Shown piece by piece: positions 9,882-18,419 of a DNA stretch of 64,000 bases. The position numbers were made by a program, and so were the translations under genes. How positions within the stretch are numbered: position 1 is the first letter of the stretch; each line of letters starts with the position of its first letter. The DNA is from Erysipelotrichaceae bacterium (lineage in GTDB: Bacteria > Bacillota_I > Bacilli_A > ML615J-28 > CAG-313): contig SVBG01000003.1 in NCBI GenBank assembly GCA_015059015.1, positions 62,001 through 126,000 of the forward strand, read 5' to 3'. The notes beneath the pieces were generated by a model. That model ran no database searches, was not told where the DNA came from, and worked only from the letters and a program-made list of their open reading frames with translations.

Positions 9882-9908
9882 ATGAATGATTAATTGAAAG
9901 GATTATAT

Positions 9909-12614
9909 ATGAAAAAGTTAAAAGGTTATGAAATAAGACAATTATGGCTTGATTTTTTTAAAACTAAAGGTCATGCTGTAATTCCTAGTGCACCACTTGT
10001 ACCACATGATGATCCAACATTGCTTTGGATTAATGCTGGTGTTGCACCGCTAAAAAAATATTTTGATGGGCGTGAAAAACCTACTAATCCACGTATGTGT
10101 AATGCTCAAAAATCAATTAGAACTAATGATATTGATAATGTTGGTAGAACATCACGTCATCATACATTCTTTGAAATGTTAGGGAATTTTTCTATTGGTG
10201 ATTATTTTAGAGATGAAGTAATACCTTGGGCCACTGAACTTTTATTTGATGAAAAATGGTTTGGTTTTCCTAAAGAAAAAATTTATATCACATATTACCC
10301 TGATGATACTGAAACATTTAATAGATGGGTTGAAAATGGTGTTGACAAATCACATTTAATTCCTCTTCCTGGAAATTTCTGGGAAATAGGTGAAGGACCA
10401 TGTGGACCAGATACGGAAATTTTCTTCGATCGTGGCGAAAAGTATGATCCTGAAAAATTAGGAATAAAAATGCTTGAAGAAGATATGGATAATGAACGCT
10501 ATATTGAAATTTGGAATATTGTTCTTAGTCAATTTAACTCAGTTACAAATCTTTCAAGAGAAGAATATCCAGAACTTCCTAGTAAAAATATCGATACTGG
10601 TTCTGGATTAGAACGTCTTGCATGTATTTTCCAAGAAACAGAAACTAACTATGAAACTGACTTGTTCTTACCTTTAATTAATTTTGTAGAAAATTATACA
10701 GGCATTAAATACGAAGGTGATAACAAAATGGCATTTAGAGTTATTGCAGATCATGTGAGAAGCGTAAGTTTTGCTGTTGCAGATGGTGCAATAATTTCTA
10801 ATGAGGGAAGAGGTTATGTTTTACGTAGAATTCTTCGTCGTGCTGTAAGATATGGTAAGAAATTAGGTATTAATGAACCATTCCTTTATAAAATGGTTTC
10901 TATTGTAGTAGAAATAATGAAAGAATATTATGGTTATTTAGTTGAAAAACAACCTATTATTGAAAAAATTATTAAAACTGAAGAAGAAAACTTCTTAAGA
11001 ACACTTGAAACTGGAGAAAAGAAATTAAATGAAATTATTAATAATAATAAGAATAAAGGATTAGATACTATTTCTGGCCGTGATGCGTTCTTATTGTATG
11101 ATACATTTGGATTCCCAATTGAACTTACTGAAGAAATTTCTTCAGAAGCTTCGTTCAAGGTAGATATTGAAGGATTTAAAGAAGAACTGAATGCTCAAAA
11201 AATGCGTGCTCGTGCTGCAAGAAGTGATATGCAATCAATGAATACACAAAATGAAGCATATTTAAATTTTGTAACTGAAAGCAAGTTTGTAGGTTATAAT
11301 AATTTAGAGGTTAATGCAAAAGTAATAGGTTTATTTAATAATAATTCATTACTTGTAAAGTCCTCTGGAAATACTGTTGTTGTATTTGATAAAACTGTAT
11401 TCTATGCAGAAATGGGGGGGCAAGTAGGCGATCAAGGTGAAATAATAGTTGGAAATGAAGCATTTAAAGTATTAAATACATTTAAACTTCCTAATGGTCA
11501 ACATGCACATTTAGTAAATTTTGGTAATTTTAGTATTAGTGTCAATGATGAAGTGCTATTAAAAGTAAGTGAAGAATTTAGAAATAATGTATGTTCAAAT
11601 CACTCTGCTACTCACCTTTTAAATGAAAGTTTACGTAGAGTTTTAGGTAGTCATGTTGTTCAACAAGGTTCACTTGTATCTGATGATCGTCTTAGATTTG
11701 ACTTTAATCACTATAACAATTTAACAAATGATGAAATATTAGAAATTGAAAATCTTGTTAATGAACAAATTTCTGCTAAGACTGAAGTTAAAATTCTAGA
11801 ATTATCTAAAGAAGATGCTTTAAAAACAGGTGCTCAAGCTGCATTTGGTGAAAAATATGGTGATATTGTCAGAGTTGTTGATATGACTTTCTCTAAAGAA
11901 CTATGTGGTGGAACACATGTAAGTAACACTAAAGAAATTGGTAAGTTTGCAATTGTATCCATTGAATCAAAAGGGTCTGGTATTTTTAGAATTGAAGCAT
12001 TAACAGGTGATAATGTTTTAAAGTCTTTAAATGAATATTTAAGTGCTAGTAAAGATGAAATTACTGTTTTAATCTCTAAAGCAAATGAAATAGTCAATAA
12101 AGCAAATAAAGATGATTTTAAACTTGATATGCCTAAGTTTAATATTCCTGTACTTACTGGAAGTTATCAAGATATAATTAATTATCGCGAAGCTGTAGAA
12201 GTATCTAGAAAACTAGTTAAAGAGTTAGAAAAAGCATATGATAATATGTTTAGAAGTAAAAATTCATCATCATATAAATCATATTTTGACGAAGTAGAAA
12301 CTATTAATGGTATTAGTGTCTTAGTTAAAAAAGTAGAAAATATTAATAATGATGTATTAAAGGATATTATTGATAAAGTTTCTGCAGAACTTAGTAAGTG
12401 TGTTGTGTTCTTTGCAAATATAATTAATAATGAAAAAATTATTTTTGTTGCAAAATCAAAGGAAAATGCTGCAAATTGTGGTATGCTTGTAAAGAATGCT
12501 GCAATTATTACTGGAGGTAATGGTGGAGGAAGACCTGATTTTGCTCAAGCTGGTGGTAAAGATGTTACTAAAGTTGATGAAGCATTACAAATGGTAAAGG
12601 ATTCAATTAAATAA
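9909..12614 (+). CDS. alaS: Alanine--tRNA ligase
   Basis: AlaRS charges tRNA-Ala and edits Ser/Gly mischarging. The ATG at 9909 is preceded at good spacing by GAAAGGA; an in-frame TTG at 9894 has none. The 901-residue length is slightly above the usual 870-880. The class II catalytic core is at the N-terminus (HHTFFEMLGNFSIGDYF near residue 83). The editing domain has the zinc-binding pairs HSATH near 564 and CGGTH near 666. The C-Ala domain ends with GGRPDFAQAGGKD. An alanine T-box precedes it and ruvX overlaps its stop codon by one base, giving an operon with the DUF1292 gene. Confidence 0.98.
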   Translation: MKKLKGYEIRQLWLDFFKTKGHAVIPSAPLVPHDDPTLLWINAGVAPLKKYFDGREKPTNPRMCNAQKSIRTNDIDNVGRTSRHHTFFEMLGNFSIGDYFRDEVIPWATELLFDEKWFGFPKEKIYITYYPDDTETFNRWVENGVDKSHLIPLPGNFWEIGEGPCGPDTEIFFDRGEKYDPEKLGIKMLEEDMDNERYIEIWNIVLSQFNSVTNLSREEYPELPSKNIDTGSGLERLACIFQETETNYETDLFLPLINFVENYTGIKYEGDNKMAFRVIADHVRSVSFAVADGAIISNEGRGYVLRRILRRAVRYGKKLGINEPFLYKMVSIVVEIMKEYYGYLVEKQPIIEKIIKTEEENFLRTLETGEKKLNEIINNNKNKGLDTISGRDAFLLYDTFGFPIELTEEISSEASFKVDIEGFKEELNAQKMRARAARSDMQSMNTQNEAYLNFVTESKFVGYNNLEVNAKVIGLFNNNSLLVKSSGNTVVVFDKTVFYAEMGGQVGDQGEIIVGNEAFKVLNTFKLPNGQHAHLVNFGNFSISVNDEVLLKVSEEFRNNVCSNHSATHLLNESLRRVLGSHVVQQGSLVSDDRLRFDFNHYNNLTNDEILEIENLVNEQISAKTEVKILELSKEDALKTGAQAAFGEKYGDIVRVVDMTFSKELCGGTHVSNTKEIGKFAIVSIESKGSGIFRIEALTGDNVLKSLNEYLSASKDEITVLISKANEIVNKANKDDFKLDMPKFNIPVLTGSYQDIINYREAVEVSRKLVKELEKAYDNMFRSKNSSSYKSYFDEVETINGISVLVKKVENINNDVLKDIIDKVSAELSKCVVFFANIINNEKIIFVAKSKENAANCGMLVKNAAIITGGNGGGRPDFAQAGGKDVTKVDEALQMVKDSIK

Positions 12615-13030
12615 TGAGATATATTGGACTTGATCTTGGTAATAGAACTTGTGGACTCGCAATAAGTGATGCACTTGGAATGATTGCTACTTCACTTTTT
12701 ACAGTTAGATTTTTTGAAAAAGATTTAAATACCGCTTTGGAAGAAGTTGTAAAAGTAATTGAAGAAAAGAAAGCAGAAAAGATTGTTATGGGGTATCCTC
12801 TAAATATGAATGGCACATTGGGTCCACAATCTGAGTATGTTTTAGAGTTTAAAAAAATGCTTGAAGAAAGAACTAAATTAGAAGTAATTCTTTATGATGA
12901 AAGACTTACTACTTTAGAAGTTCAAAAAGTTATGATTTCTGCAGATGTAAGCAGAAATAAAAGAAAAAAAGTGGTTGATACTTTAGCGGCTACGTTAATA
13001 TTACAATCATATTTAGATAGTATTAGATAA
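12614..13030 (+). CDS. ruvX: Putative pre-16S rRNA nuclease / Holliday junction resolvase-like YqgF
   Basis: A 138-residue RNase H-fold protein of the YqgF/RuvX family, which processes the 16S rRNA 5' end. Visible motifs: YIGLDLGNRTCGLAISD (residues 3-19), GYPLNMNGTLGPQSE (about 59-73), YDERLTT (about 96-102) and the acidic end motif VDTLAATLILQSYLD, giving the usual catalytic Asp, Glu and Asp. The ATG overlaps the alaS stop (TAATG). The alaS-ruvX-DUF1292 order matches Bacillus, except that the small ireB (yrzL) gene normally between alaS and ruvX is absent. Confidence 0.93.
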   Translation: MRYIGLDLGNRTCGLAISDALGMIATSLFTVRFFEKDLNTALEEVVKVIEEKKAEKIVMGYPLNMNGTLGPQSEYVLEFKKMLEERTKLEVILYDERLTTLEVQKVMISADVSRNKRKKVVDTLAATLILQSYLDSIR

Positions 13031-13044
13031 GGAGAAAAATTAAA

Positions 13045-13341
13045 ATGGAACAAAATGAAAATAAAATTATTATTGTTGATGAACAAGGTAGAGAAAGAGT
13101 GTGTGAAATCTTATTTACATATCAACATCCTGAAACAGAAAAAAATTATGTCGTTTTATATCCAATCGATGAGCTTGATTCTGATGAAGAAGAAATGGAT
13201 TTATTTGCTTATTCATTTATTGAAAATGAAGATGGTGATGGTGAATTATTTACACTAGAAACTGATGAAGAATATGATATGATTAATGAAGTAATTGATC
13301 AATTTTATGAAGATCAATTAGAAGGAGCTGATGAAGAATAA
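13045..13341 (+). CDS. DUF1292 family protein (YrzB-like)
   Basis: A 98-residue, highly acidic protein. It has the DUF1292 pattern of an N-terminal beta-rich segment (IIIVDEQGRERVCEILFTY, residues 7-25), a central LYPIDE, and an acidic C-terminus. Its place directly downstream of ruvX is the conserved yrzB position. No biochemical role is established for the family. AAGGAGAA precedes the ATG; the stop overlaps the next start by one base. Confidence 0.88.
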   Translation: MEQNENKIIIVDEQGRERVCEILFTYQHPETEKNYVVLYPIDELDSDEEEMDLFAYSFIENEDGDGELFTLETDEEYDMINEVIDQFYEDQLEGADEE

Positions 13342-13565
13342 TGCTTAAAGGCTTTGTTTCTTCAATCTCATCTGATGGAGATGAAACTACCGCAGTCATT
13401 ATTTTAGAAAATCAAAGGTCATTTATTTTGCCAATTGAAATGTTACCTAGAAACATTGAAATTGATGATTTTGTAATTATTGAAAATGGTATTGTAACTA
13501 TCGATCCTGAAACAGATGAAAAAAAAGAACTTTTAAGAAGTACATTAGAAAAATTATTAAATTAA
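13341..13565 (+). CDS. Small DUF3006-like protein
   Basis: 74 residues, starting in a TAATG overlap with the DUF1292 gene, so translationally coupled. The pattern AVIILENQRSFILPIEMLP followed by an IEIDDFVIIENG turn resembles the small beta-barrel DUF3006 family (ligand unknown). The product is acidic and soluble with no signal peptide. The family assignment is tentative; that it is a real gene is supported by the coupling and spacing. Confidence 0.6.
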   Translation: MLKGFVSSISSDGDETTAVIILENQRSFILPIEMLPRNIEIDDFVIIENGIVTIDPETDEKKELLRSTLEKLLN

Positions 13566-13625
13566 TAATATTTCGACACAATTTTTTATATATTTTTGTT
13601 TTAAAGTAAAGGAGAAAATATAAAT

Positions 13626-13931
13626 ATGAACAGTAAAAAAATAATAACATTAATTAATTATATATTTTCGAGCATTGCTTGGTTGTTAACTTTATTATTT
13701 TTCTTATTCAATTTATTTGGTTTATTTGATCTTTGGCATTTAACTGGTTATTTATTTATTTTTTATATGCCTATTTCTATAGTATTATCCGTTATTGCTA
13801 CAATAATATCAGTTAATAATTATATTAAACTTACAGATGTAAAGTATCTTTTTTGGAATTTTATGTCTTTGATGATTACGACTATATCTATTATATTTAC
13901 TATATTTGTATCTGCAAATTGGTTTTGGTAA
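13626..13931 (+). CDS. Small membrane protein, three predicted TM segments
   Basis: 101 residues with hydrophobic stretches at about 8-30, 37-62 and 73-97, and no recognisable family. AAAGGAG precedes the ATG and a bidirectional terminator follows the stop. It lies 60 bp beyond the alaS operon, so it may be the last gene of that transcript or have its own promoter. Function unknown. Confidence 0.65.
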   Translation: MNSKKIITLINYIFSSIAWLLTLLFFLFNLFGLFDLWHLTGYLFIFYMPISIVLSVIATIISVNNYIKLTDVKYLFWNFMSLMITTISIIFTIFVSANWFW

Positions 13932-13933
13932 AA

Positions 13934-13962
13934 AAAACTCAACAGGTTCTCTGTTGAGTTTT
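13934..13962. terminator. Bidirectional terminator
   Basis: AAAACTCAACAG...CTGTTGAGTTTT with A-run on one side and T-run on the other. It serves the small membrane protein gene on + and the end of mrp on -. Confidence 0.88.
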
Positions 13963-14962
13963 AATTACTTTTATATATAATAAATTCAGTAATATCATCG
14001 TAAATTTTACCATTTTCTTCATCAATTTCATATAAATCTTGATGATATTTAGGACGATTAATTGGAAGTTCTGCAATTAATTCAGTATCTAAAGTATTTG
14101 ATACCTTATATCCACCACCTTTTCCAAAGATGTATTCTTTTTCTTTATTTACAGGGTTGATGTAATATGACATATTTTCGATAACACCTAAAATTTCATG
14201 ACCAAGAGTTTTAACGGCTAAGCCCGCTTTTACTGCAACGTGAGATGCAGATACGTTTGGTGTCGTAACGATAATCATTTTTGTTTGTGGAACGATGTTT
14301 TTAACATCTAATATAATGTCACCTGTTCCAGGTGGAAAATCAATAATTACATACTCAGTATCGGAATGCCATTTTATATCATAGAAGAAGTGTGATAACA
14401 TACTGTTTAACATGCTTCCACGCCAAATTACAGGTTGACCGGGATCTGTGAAAAATTCTGTAGAAATAAGTTCTATTCCATCTTTTTCGATTGGAATAAT
14501 TTTTTTATCGTCATCATAATTTGGATTTTGGTGTGGAATTTCTAGAACCGTTGGTAAACTTGAACCATAAATATCTGCATCAATCATACCTACACGAATA
14601 CCTTTTTTTGATAAACGATATGCAATATTAGCCGCAACACTACTTTTTCCTACTCCACCTTTTCCACTAATAATACCAATAAATTTTATGTCTTTTTTTG
14701 TAATACTATTGTAGATTTTTGATTCTTCTAATTGAAGACGAATTCCAGTATAACCACAATCTATTTTTACTACTCTTGCAATTTGACGACGAATTGTTTT
14801 TTCTCCATCTCCACCAAGTTTTCCAATTGATACAATAAGTGTCACGACATCTTTTTCATCATCATAACCAATATGTTTAATACCATATGTTTCTTTTAAA
14901 GTTTTATTAACTGTTGGATCGATTATTTGTTCTAACAGTTGTTTTAATTCATCCATTGTCAT
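13961..14962 (-). CDS. mrp: Mrp/NBP35-family P-loop ATPase (ApbC/SalA-like)
   Basis: A 333-residue Mrp-family ATPase, linked to iron-sulfur cluster carriage. The N-terminal 85 residues form the MIP18/DUF59-like domain (IIDPTVNKTL). The deviant Walker A GKGGVGKSS is at 100-108, followed by MIDADIYGSSLP and DFPPGTGD. In the stretch ENMSYYINPVNKEKEYIFGKGGG the CxxC normally bridging an Fe-S cluster is missing, so cluster carriage in the usual way is doubtful. It follows tmcAL by three bases and is probably cotranscribed with it. Confidence 0.9.
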   Translation of the reverse strand: MTMDELKQLLEQIIDPTVNKTLKETYGIKHIGYDDEKDVVTLIVSIGKLGGDGEKTIRRQIARVVKIDCGYTGIRLQLEESKIYNSITKKDIKFIGIISGKGGVGKSSVAANIAYRLSKKGIRVGMIDADIYGSSLPTVLEIPHQNPNYDDDKKIIPIEKDGIELISTEFFTDPGQPVIWRGSMLNSMLSHFFYDIKWHSDTEYVIIDFPPGTGDIILDVKNIVPQTKMIIVTTPNVSASHVAVKAGLAVKTLGHEILGVIENMSYYINPVNKEKEYIFGKGGGYKVSNTLDTELIAELPINRPKYHQDLYEIDEENGKIYDDITEFIIYKSN

Positions 14963-14965
14963 AAA

Positions 14966-16114
14966 TTAGTCCTTTCTAATTGGTAGTTGATATTCTTTTA
15001 TAATTAATTCATTGTTATTAGTGATTAATGAATATAGTTTAGTAGCTAGAAGTTCTATTTCTAATATATTATAACACATTTGGTCGCTATTTATTTCTTT
15101 AACACTTGAAAAAATTAGTTTTTTTACTTCTTTATTTAAAGTATTAATATATTTTAGACCTATATTATCAGTACCAAGTATTCTTAGATAAATTTTATTA
15201 TGATAAAAATTATTTATGTTTAGTAGCATATAAAGAATTGTTCTATTAATTCTTGATTTAGAATAGCGTTTATTGCATAGATTATTAATAAATTCATCAT
15301 AGGAAGTGGTATGCTTATAATTATTAATAATGTAATTGATTATGCCTTCAGTGTTTATAGTACTACTGTAATTTGTAGTGATTAAACATGCATAATTAAC
15401 TAGTGTCATTAATTTATTATACGCATAATTTAAATCAATAAGATTTTCATCAAATGGCAAGTATTGTGAATAATCGAGATTTTTAATTCTTGCGTTTCTA
15501 ATAGCTTTAGCGGATACAATATTCGAGTCTAAATTTTCATCATCATAACTATTAGTTCTCTTAATTAATGATATTTGGATATTTGGATAATTATATTTTA
15601 TTGTTTTGTAATATTGATAAGCAAGTGTAAAGTTAGGTTTACTGAATAATTCAATTAGAGAAGAATTAATATTTAATTCTTTTAATGTATTTTCAAATGT
15701 TTGTTTATAGGAATTATGTTTTTTTAAGTTTTCTTTAAATAAATTAATAAATTGAGTAGTGTTTTCTAAATCGTAAAAAGTTTTGAAATTATCAATGTTA
15801 TCATTTTCACAGCCACAAATTATGTGGTTTACACCAATTGAATTTAAAATAGTTAAAGCATTTGATGCGAAATAGTCACAACTTTGTGTCGATAAGATAA
15901 ACGGAAATTCCAAAACTAAATTGACACCTGCTTTTAGAAGCGCAGAAGTTTTGTCAAACTTATTAATAACGGATACTTCACCACGCATCGTAAAAGAAGT
16001 AGAAGTAACCGCAATAAGCACATCTGGATTATATTTGTTTTTTATCTCATCAATAAAATACTTATGTCCGTTATGAAGTGGATTAGTCTCAATGATTATT
16101 CCAATAATATTCAT
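14966..16114 (-). CDS. tmcAL: tRNA(Met) cytidine acetate ligase TmcAL (YlbM family)
   Basis: TmcAL makes N4-acetylcytidine at the wobble base of elongator tRNA-Met from acetate and ATP. The start chosen is the ATG at 16114, after GAGGG, giving 382 residues (usual about 390-400); an upstream in-frame ATG at 16168 has no ribosome binding site. The nucleotidyltransferase signature GIIIETNPLHNGHKY is at residues 4-18, with SFTMRGEVSVINKFDK next and NIVSAKAIRNARI near 200. First gene of a two-gene minus-strand unit with mrp, divergent from the pilus region. Confidence 0.92.
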   Translation of the reverse strand: MNIIGIIIETNPLHNGHKYFIDEIKNKYNPDVLIAVTSTSFTMRGEVSVINKFDKTSALLKAGVNLVLEFPFILSTQSCDYFASNALTILNSIGVNHIICGCENDNIDNFKTFYDLENTTQFINLFKENLKKHNSYKQTFENTLKELNINSSLIELFSKPNFTLAYQYYKTIKYNYPNIQISLIKRTNSYDDENLDSNIVSAKAIRNARIKNLDYSQYLPFDENLIDLNYAYNKLMTLVNYACLITTNYSSTINTEGIINYIINNYKHTTSYDEFINNLCNKRYSKSRINRTILYMLLNINNFYHNKIYLRILGTDNIGLKYINTLNKEVKKLIFSSVKEINSDQMCYNILEIELLATKLYSLITNNNELIIKEYQLPIRKD

Positions 16115-16176
16115 ATAATTACCCTCTTTACTATTTAATATTATACCAAAATTCGTGTGTTTTTGCAAATAAAGAA

Positions 16177-16185
16177 TGTTATAAT
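16177..16185 (+). promoter_or_regulatory. Extended -10 promoter
   Basis: TG-T-TATAAT (16177-16185) about 18 bp before the ATG at 16204. No good -35 at 17 bp, consistent with an extended -10 type. Confidence 0.5.
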
Positions 16186-16203
16186 ATAAGTGGGAGAAGT
16201 AAT

Positions 16204-16518
16204 ATGATTATAAATACGAATATTAATAAGATAAAATCACTAATAAATAATAAAAAAAGTTTTATTATATGTACTTATCATATAGATGCATATAGCAAAA
16301 TCTATTCTGCAAGGTTAAATCTATTATTAAATAAAGATTTAATTAATGTATATTATTTAAATATAGAAGATTTTATGTGTGTTTGTAATCTAAATAAGCG
16401 TATTTTTCCAATCTTTTGTATATTTATTAAGGGTGAGTTATCGTGGAAAAAATGTGGATTTATTGAATATAATGAACTTTTTAATGAATATACGAAAAAA
16501 GAAGTTCTTTTTTCATAA
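16204..16518 (+). CDS. Small protein, possible degenerate thioredoxin-fold
   Basis: 104 residues, start after GGGAGAAG. The pattern looks like a thioredoxin fold: strand FIICTYHIDAY where WCxxC would be, a second strand INVYYLNIED, a proline before a strand (FPIFCIFIKGE, Pro69, like the cis-Pro loop), then a turn and a final helix. The redox CxxC is absent. It lies just upstream of the pilus operon but is separated from it by a terminator. The fold call is my inference from pattern only. Confidence 0.5.
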   Translation: MIINTNINKIKSLINNKKSFIICTYHIDAYSKIYSARLNLLLNKDLINVYYLNIEDFMCVCNLNKRIFPIFCIFIKGELSWKKCGFIEYNELFNEYTKKEVLFS

Positions 16519-16539
16519 TTTAAATTTTTTATTTCCTAA

Positions 16540-16581
16540 AAAAAGAGTAATTTGTGTAAGAGCAAATTACTCTTTTTTTTT
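16540..16581 (+). terminator. Rho-independent terminator before the pilus operon
   Basis: AAAAAGAGTAATTTG (16540-16554) / CAAATTACTCTTTTT (16563-16577), followed by further T. Confidence 0.9.
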
Positions 16582-16606
16582 AATTATATAAGTGAGGAGA
16601 AAGTGT

Positions 16607-17005
16607 ATGAAAAAAGGATTTACGTTAATAGAAATGTTAGTAACAACTATTATTTTTGGTTTATTTATTATTATTTGTTATCCTTTATTAAATAATTTAA
16701 CAAAAAATCTTAATTTAATAAATGAACTACAAATTAATAATTTAAATGAAATGAGACTTTATCAAAAGTTAAATCTAATTAATAATATTAATTCAGATAT
16801 TTATTATAGTAATCAAAATGGTTTGAAAATTAAGATTGACGAAAATGAAATTATCTTCAATAATGAGTGTTATATTAATGATGTTTATTACAATGTAATA
16901 TTACAGGATTATGTAATAGGAGAAAAAATAATAATTCTTAATTTTTCTAATGGTAAAGAAAGTATTAAATTTGTACTTAGAGGGAATGTTTATGCGATTA
17001 GTTGA
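16607..17005 (+). CDS. Type IV prepilin-like protein (minor pseudopilin)
   Basis: 132 residues. The ATG at 16607 follows GAGGAGA; the upstream GTG at 16592 is not supported. It begins with a short class-III leader, MKKG, cleavage expected before F5, then FTLIEMLV with Glu at +5 and a hydrophobic helix to about residue 30, as recognised by prepilin peptidases. The remainder is a small beta-rich domain like minor pseudopilins (ComGD/ComGF size). First gene of the pilus operon; it overlaps the next gene by 14 bases. Confidence 0.82.
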   Translation: MKKGFTLIEMLVTTIIFGLFIIICYPLLNNLTKNLNLINELQINNLNEMRLYQKLNLINNINSDIYYSNQNGLKIKIDENEIIFNNECYINDVYYNVILQDYVIGEKIIILNFSNGKESIKFVLRGNVYAIS

Positions 17006-17786
17006 GGTGAAAATATTTAATTTAGAAAATGAATATTTTGTTTATATTGAAAAATTGAAATTTAATAATAATGTGAAAGTTGTCGAACAAGAATATTATC
17101 AAAGTTTCAATATGATTAATGAGGTTCAATATTACCTAACTAATATATTAAATACACCCGAATTTAGGAAAAATAAAATATTTATTAATTATATTAGTAA
17201 TGATGTTTTAATTGAAACTATTAATAATAATTTAAATACAAAAATTAATGTAAAAAAAGAATTGAATGTGTATTATCCAAATTATCATTTAGAGTATTCA
17301 TTACTCAGTGGTGAAATTAAATTAAATACAAAAAATAAAAAAGTTGTATGTGCATTAGTTAAACATGATATTATGAATAAAATTAAGTCATTAGTCTCAT
17401 TCGTAGGAAAAAAGGAAGTGTATTTTGGAATAGATATTTTGATGCTTCAATGTTATATAAATAAAAATTTGTTTTTATTTAATAAAAAATATGTGTTATT
17501 ACTTCAAAAAAATAATAAGTTTTATAGAATTTATCAAATATTAAATAGTAAAATTATTAATTATTTAGTTTTAAATGAAGATAATATTGAATTTAATAAA
17601 ATATATAACTCCATAATAAAGTCAATTGATAATAAAATTGATGAAGTAATTTTTGAGGGAAATTATATGGAATATCACAGCTTAGTTGAGAAATTATTTA
17701 ATGTTAATGTTATTTTAACTGAATACATGGAAAATGTAAAATATTTAGATGAAAGAAAATTGAAATATGGGAAAAATAAAATTTAA
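16992..17786 (+). CDS. Cytoplasmic pilus-assembly protein, possibly PilM/GspL-like actin fold
   Basis: 264 residues with no TM segment. The ATG at 16992 has AGAGGG seven bases upstream; an ATG at 16950 in the same frame lies deep in the preceding gene. The second half resembles the distal lobe of PilM-type actin-like proteins: a GIDILMLQCYI segment, a strand pair (KYVLLLQKNNKFYRIYQI), then a helix and VIFEGNYMEYHSLVEKLF, where PilM has a GGG motif and then the helix. The ATP-binding glycine motifs of PilM are not seen. The PilM reading is inference; the context inside a pilus operon is firm. Confidence 0.65.
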   Translation: MRLVEVKIFNLENEYFVYIEKLKFNNNVKVVEQEYYQSFNMINEVQYYLTNILNTPEFRKNKIFINYISNDVLIETINNNLNTKINVKKELNVYYPNYHLEYSLLSGEIKLNTKNKKVVCALVKHDIMNKIKSLVSFVGKKEVYFGIDILMLQCYINKNLFLFNKKYVLLLQKNNKFYRIYQILNSKIINYLVLNEDNIEFNKIYNSIIKSIDNKIDEVIFEGNYMEYHSLVEKLFNVNVILTEYMENVKYLDERKLKYGKNKI

Positions 17787-18141
17787 AAAAGGGATTACTT
17801 TAATAGAAGTAATTGTAAGTATGTTATTAATATTTACTTTAATATTTACATTTACATTTATAATCCCTAAAATATATTCAAATGTAAATAAAAGTAGGGA
17901 TAATTTAACAGAATCTATATTCATAGAAAATAGTTATAAAATATTTACAAGTGATCCAGGTAATTTTAAGAACAATATAAATATTATTTATAATATTAAT
18001 TTAATTAATGATGAAGTAACTAAAACAATGTTTGAAAGTATCGCTATGGAATATTATGAAAATAACTTGGAGATTAGTGTAAAAATTTTTTATAATGAAG
18101 AGGAGATTGAAATATGGAAAAGAAGAAAGGTAATACAATAA
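17767..18141 (+). CDS. Type IV prepilin-like protein (minor pseudopilin)
   Basis: 124 residues starting with a basic leader and KKG|ITLIEVIVSMLLIF (cleavage after Gly9, Glu at +5), followed by a single hydrophobic helix: a class-III prepilin signal. The rest is a short domain without recognisable similarity. It overlaps both neighbours (20 bases with the PilM-like gene, 28 with the next), so translation is coupled across the operon. Confidence 0.8.
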   Translation: MGKIKFKKGITLIEVIVSMLLIFTLIFTFTFIIPKIYSNVNKSRDNLTESIFIENSYKIFTSDPGNFKNNINIIYNINLINDEVTKTMFESIAMEYYENNLEISVKIFYNEEEIEIWKRRKVIQ

Positions 18142-18419
18142 TAATTACATTAATGTTATTATTTATATTTTGTTCATATATAGGATGTATTTTTATTTTT
18201 AATACTAAAATCAATAATCAAATTACAAATATTACAAATGATATTGAAAATGATAGGATTTTAGAAGAAAAAGCATATAATTTTTACATTAGTAATGAAC
18301 TTGAAAATGATTTGTTTTACATAAAAGATAATACAATATATTATAAAAATGATTTAAATATTGTATTTGATATATTTATTGAAGATAATTTAATTAATAT
18401 TAAAAGGAGAAAAGTATAA
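18114..18419 (+). CDS. Small pilin-like membrane protein (ComGG/PilX-like position)
   Basis: 101 residues: basic start MEKKKG, then a hydrophobic segment (about 8-30) and a hydrophilic tail. It resembles the class-III leader but lacks the +5 glutamate (NTIII follows the Gly), like atypical last-in-line minor pilins such as GspK or ComGG. Whether prepilin peptidase cleaves it is uncertain. It overlaps the genes on both sides (one base with the GspF-like gene, TAATG). Confidence 0.65.
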   Translation: MEKKKGNTIIITLMLLFIFCSYIGCIFIFNTKINNQITNITNDIENDRILEEKAYNFYISNELENDLFYIKDNTIYYKNDLNIVFDIFIEDNLINIKRRKV

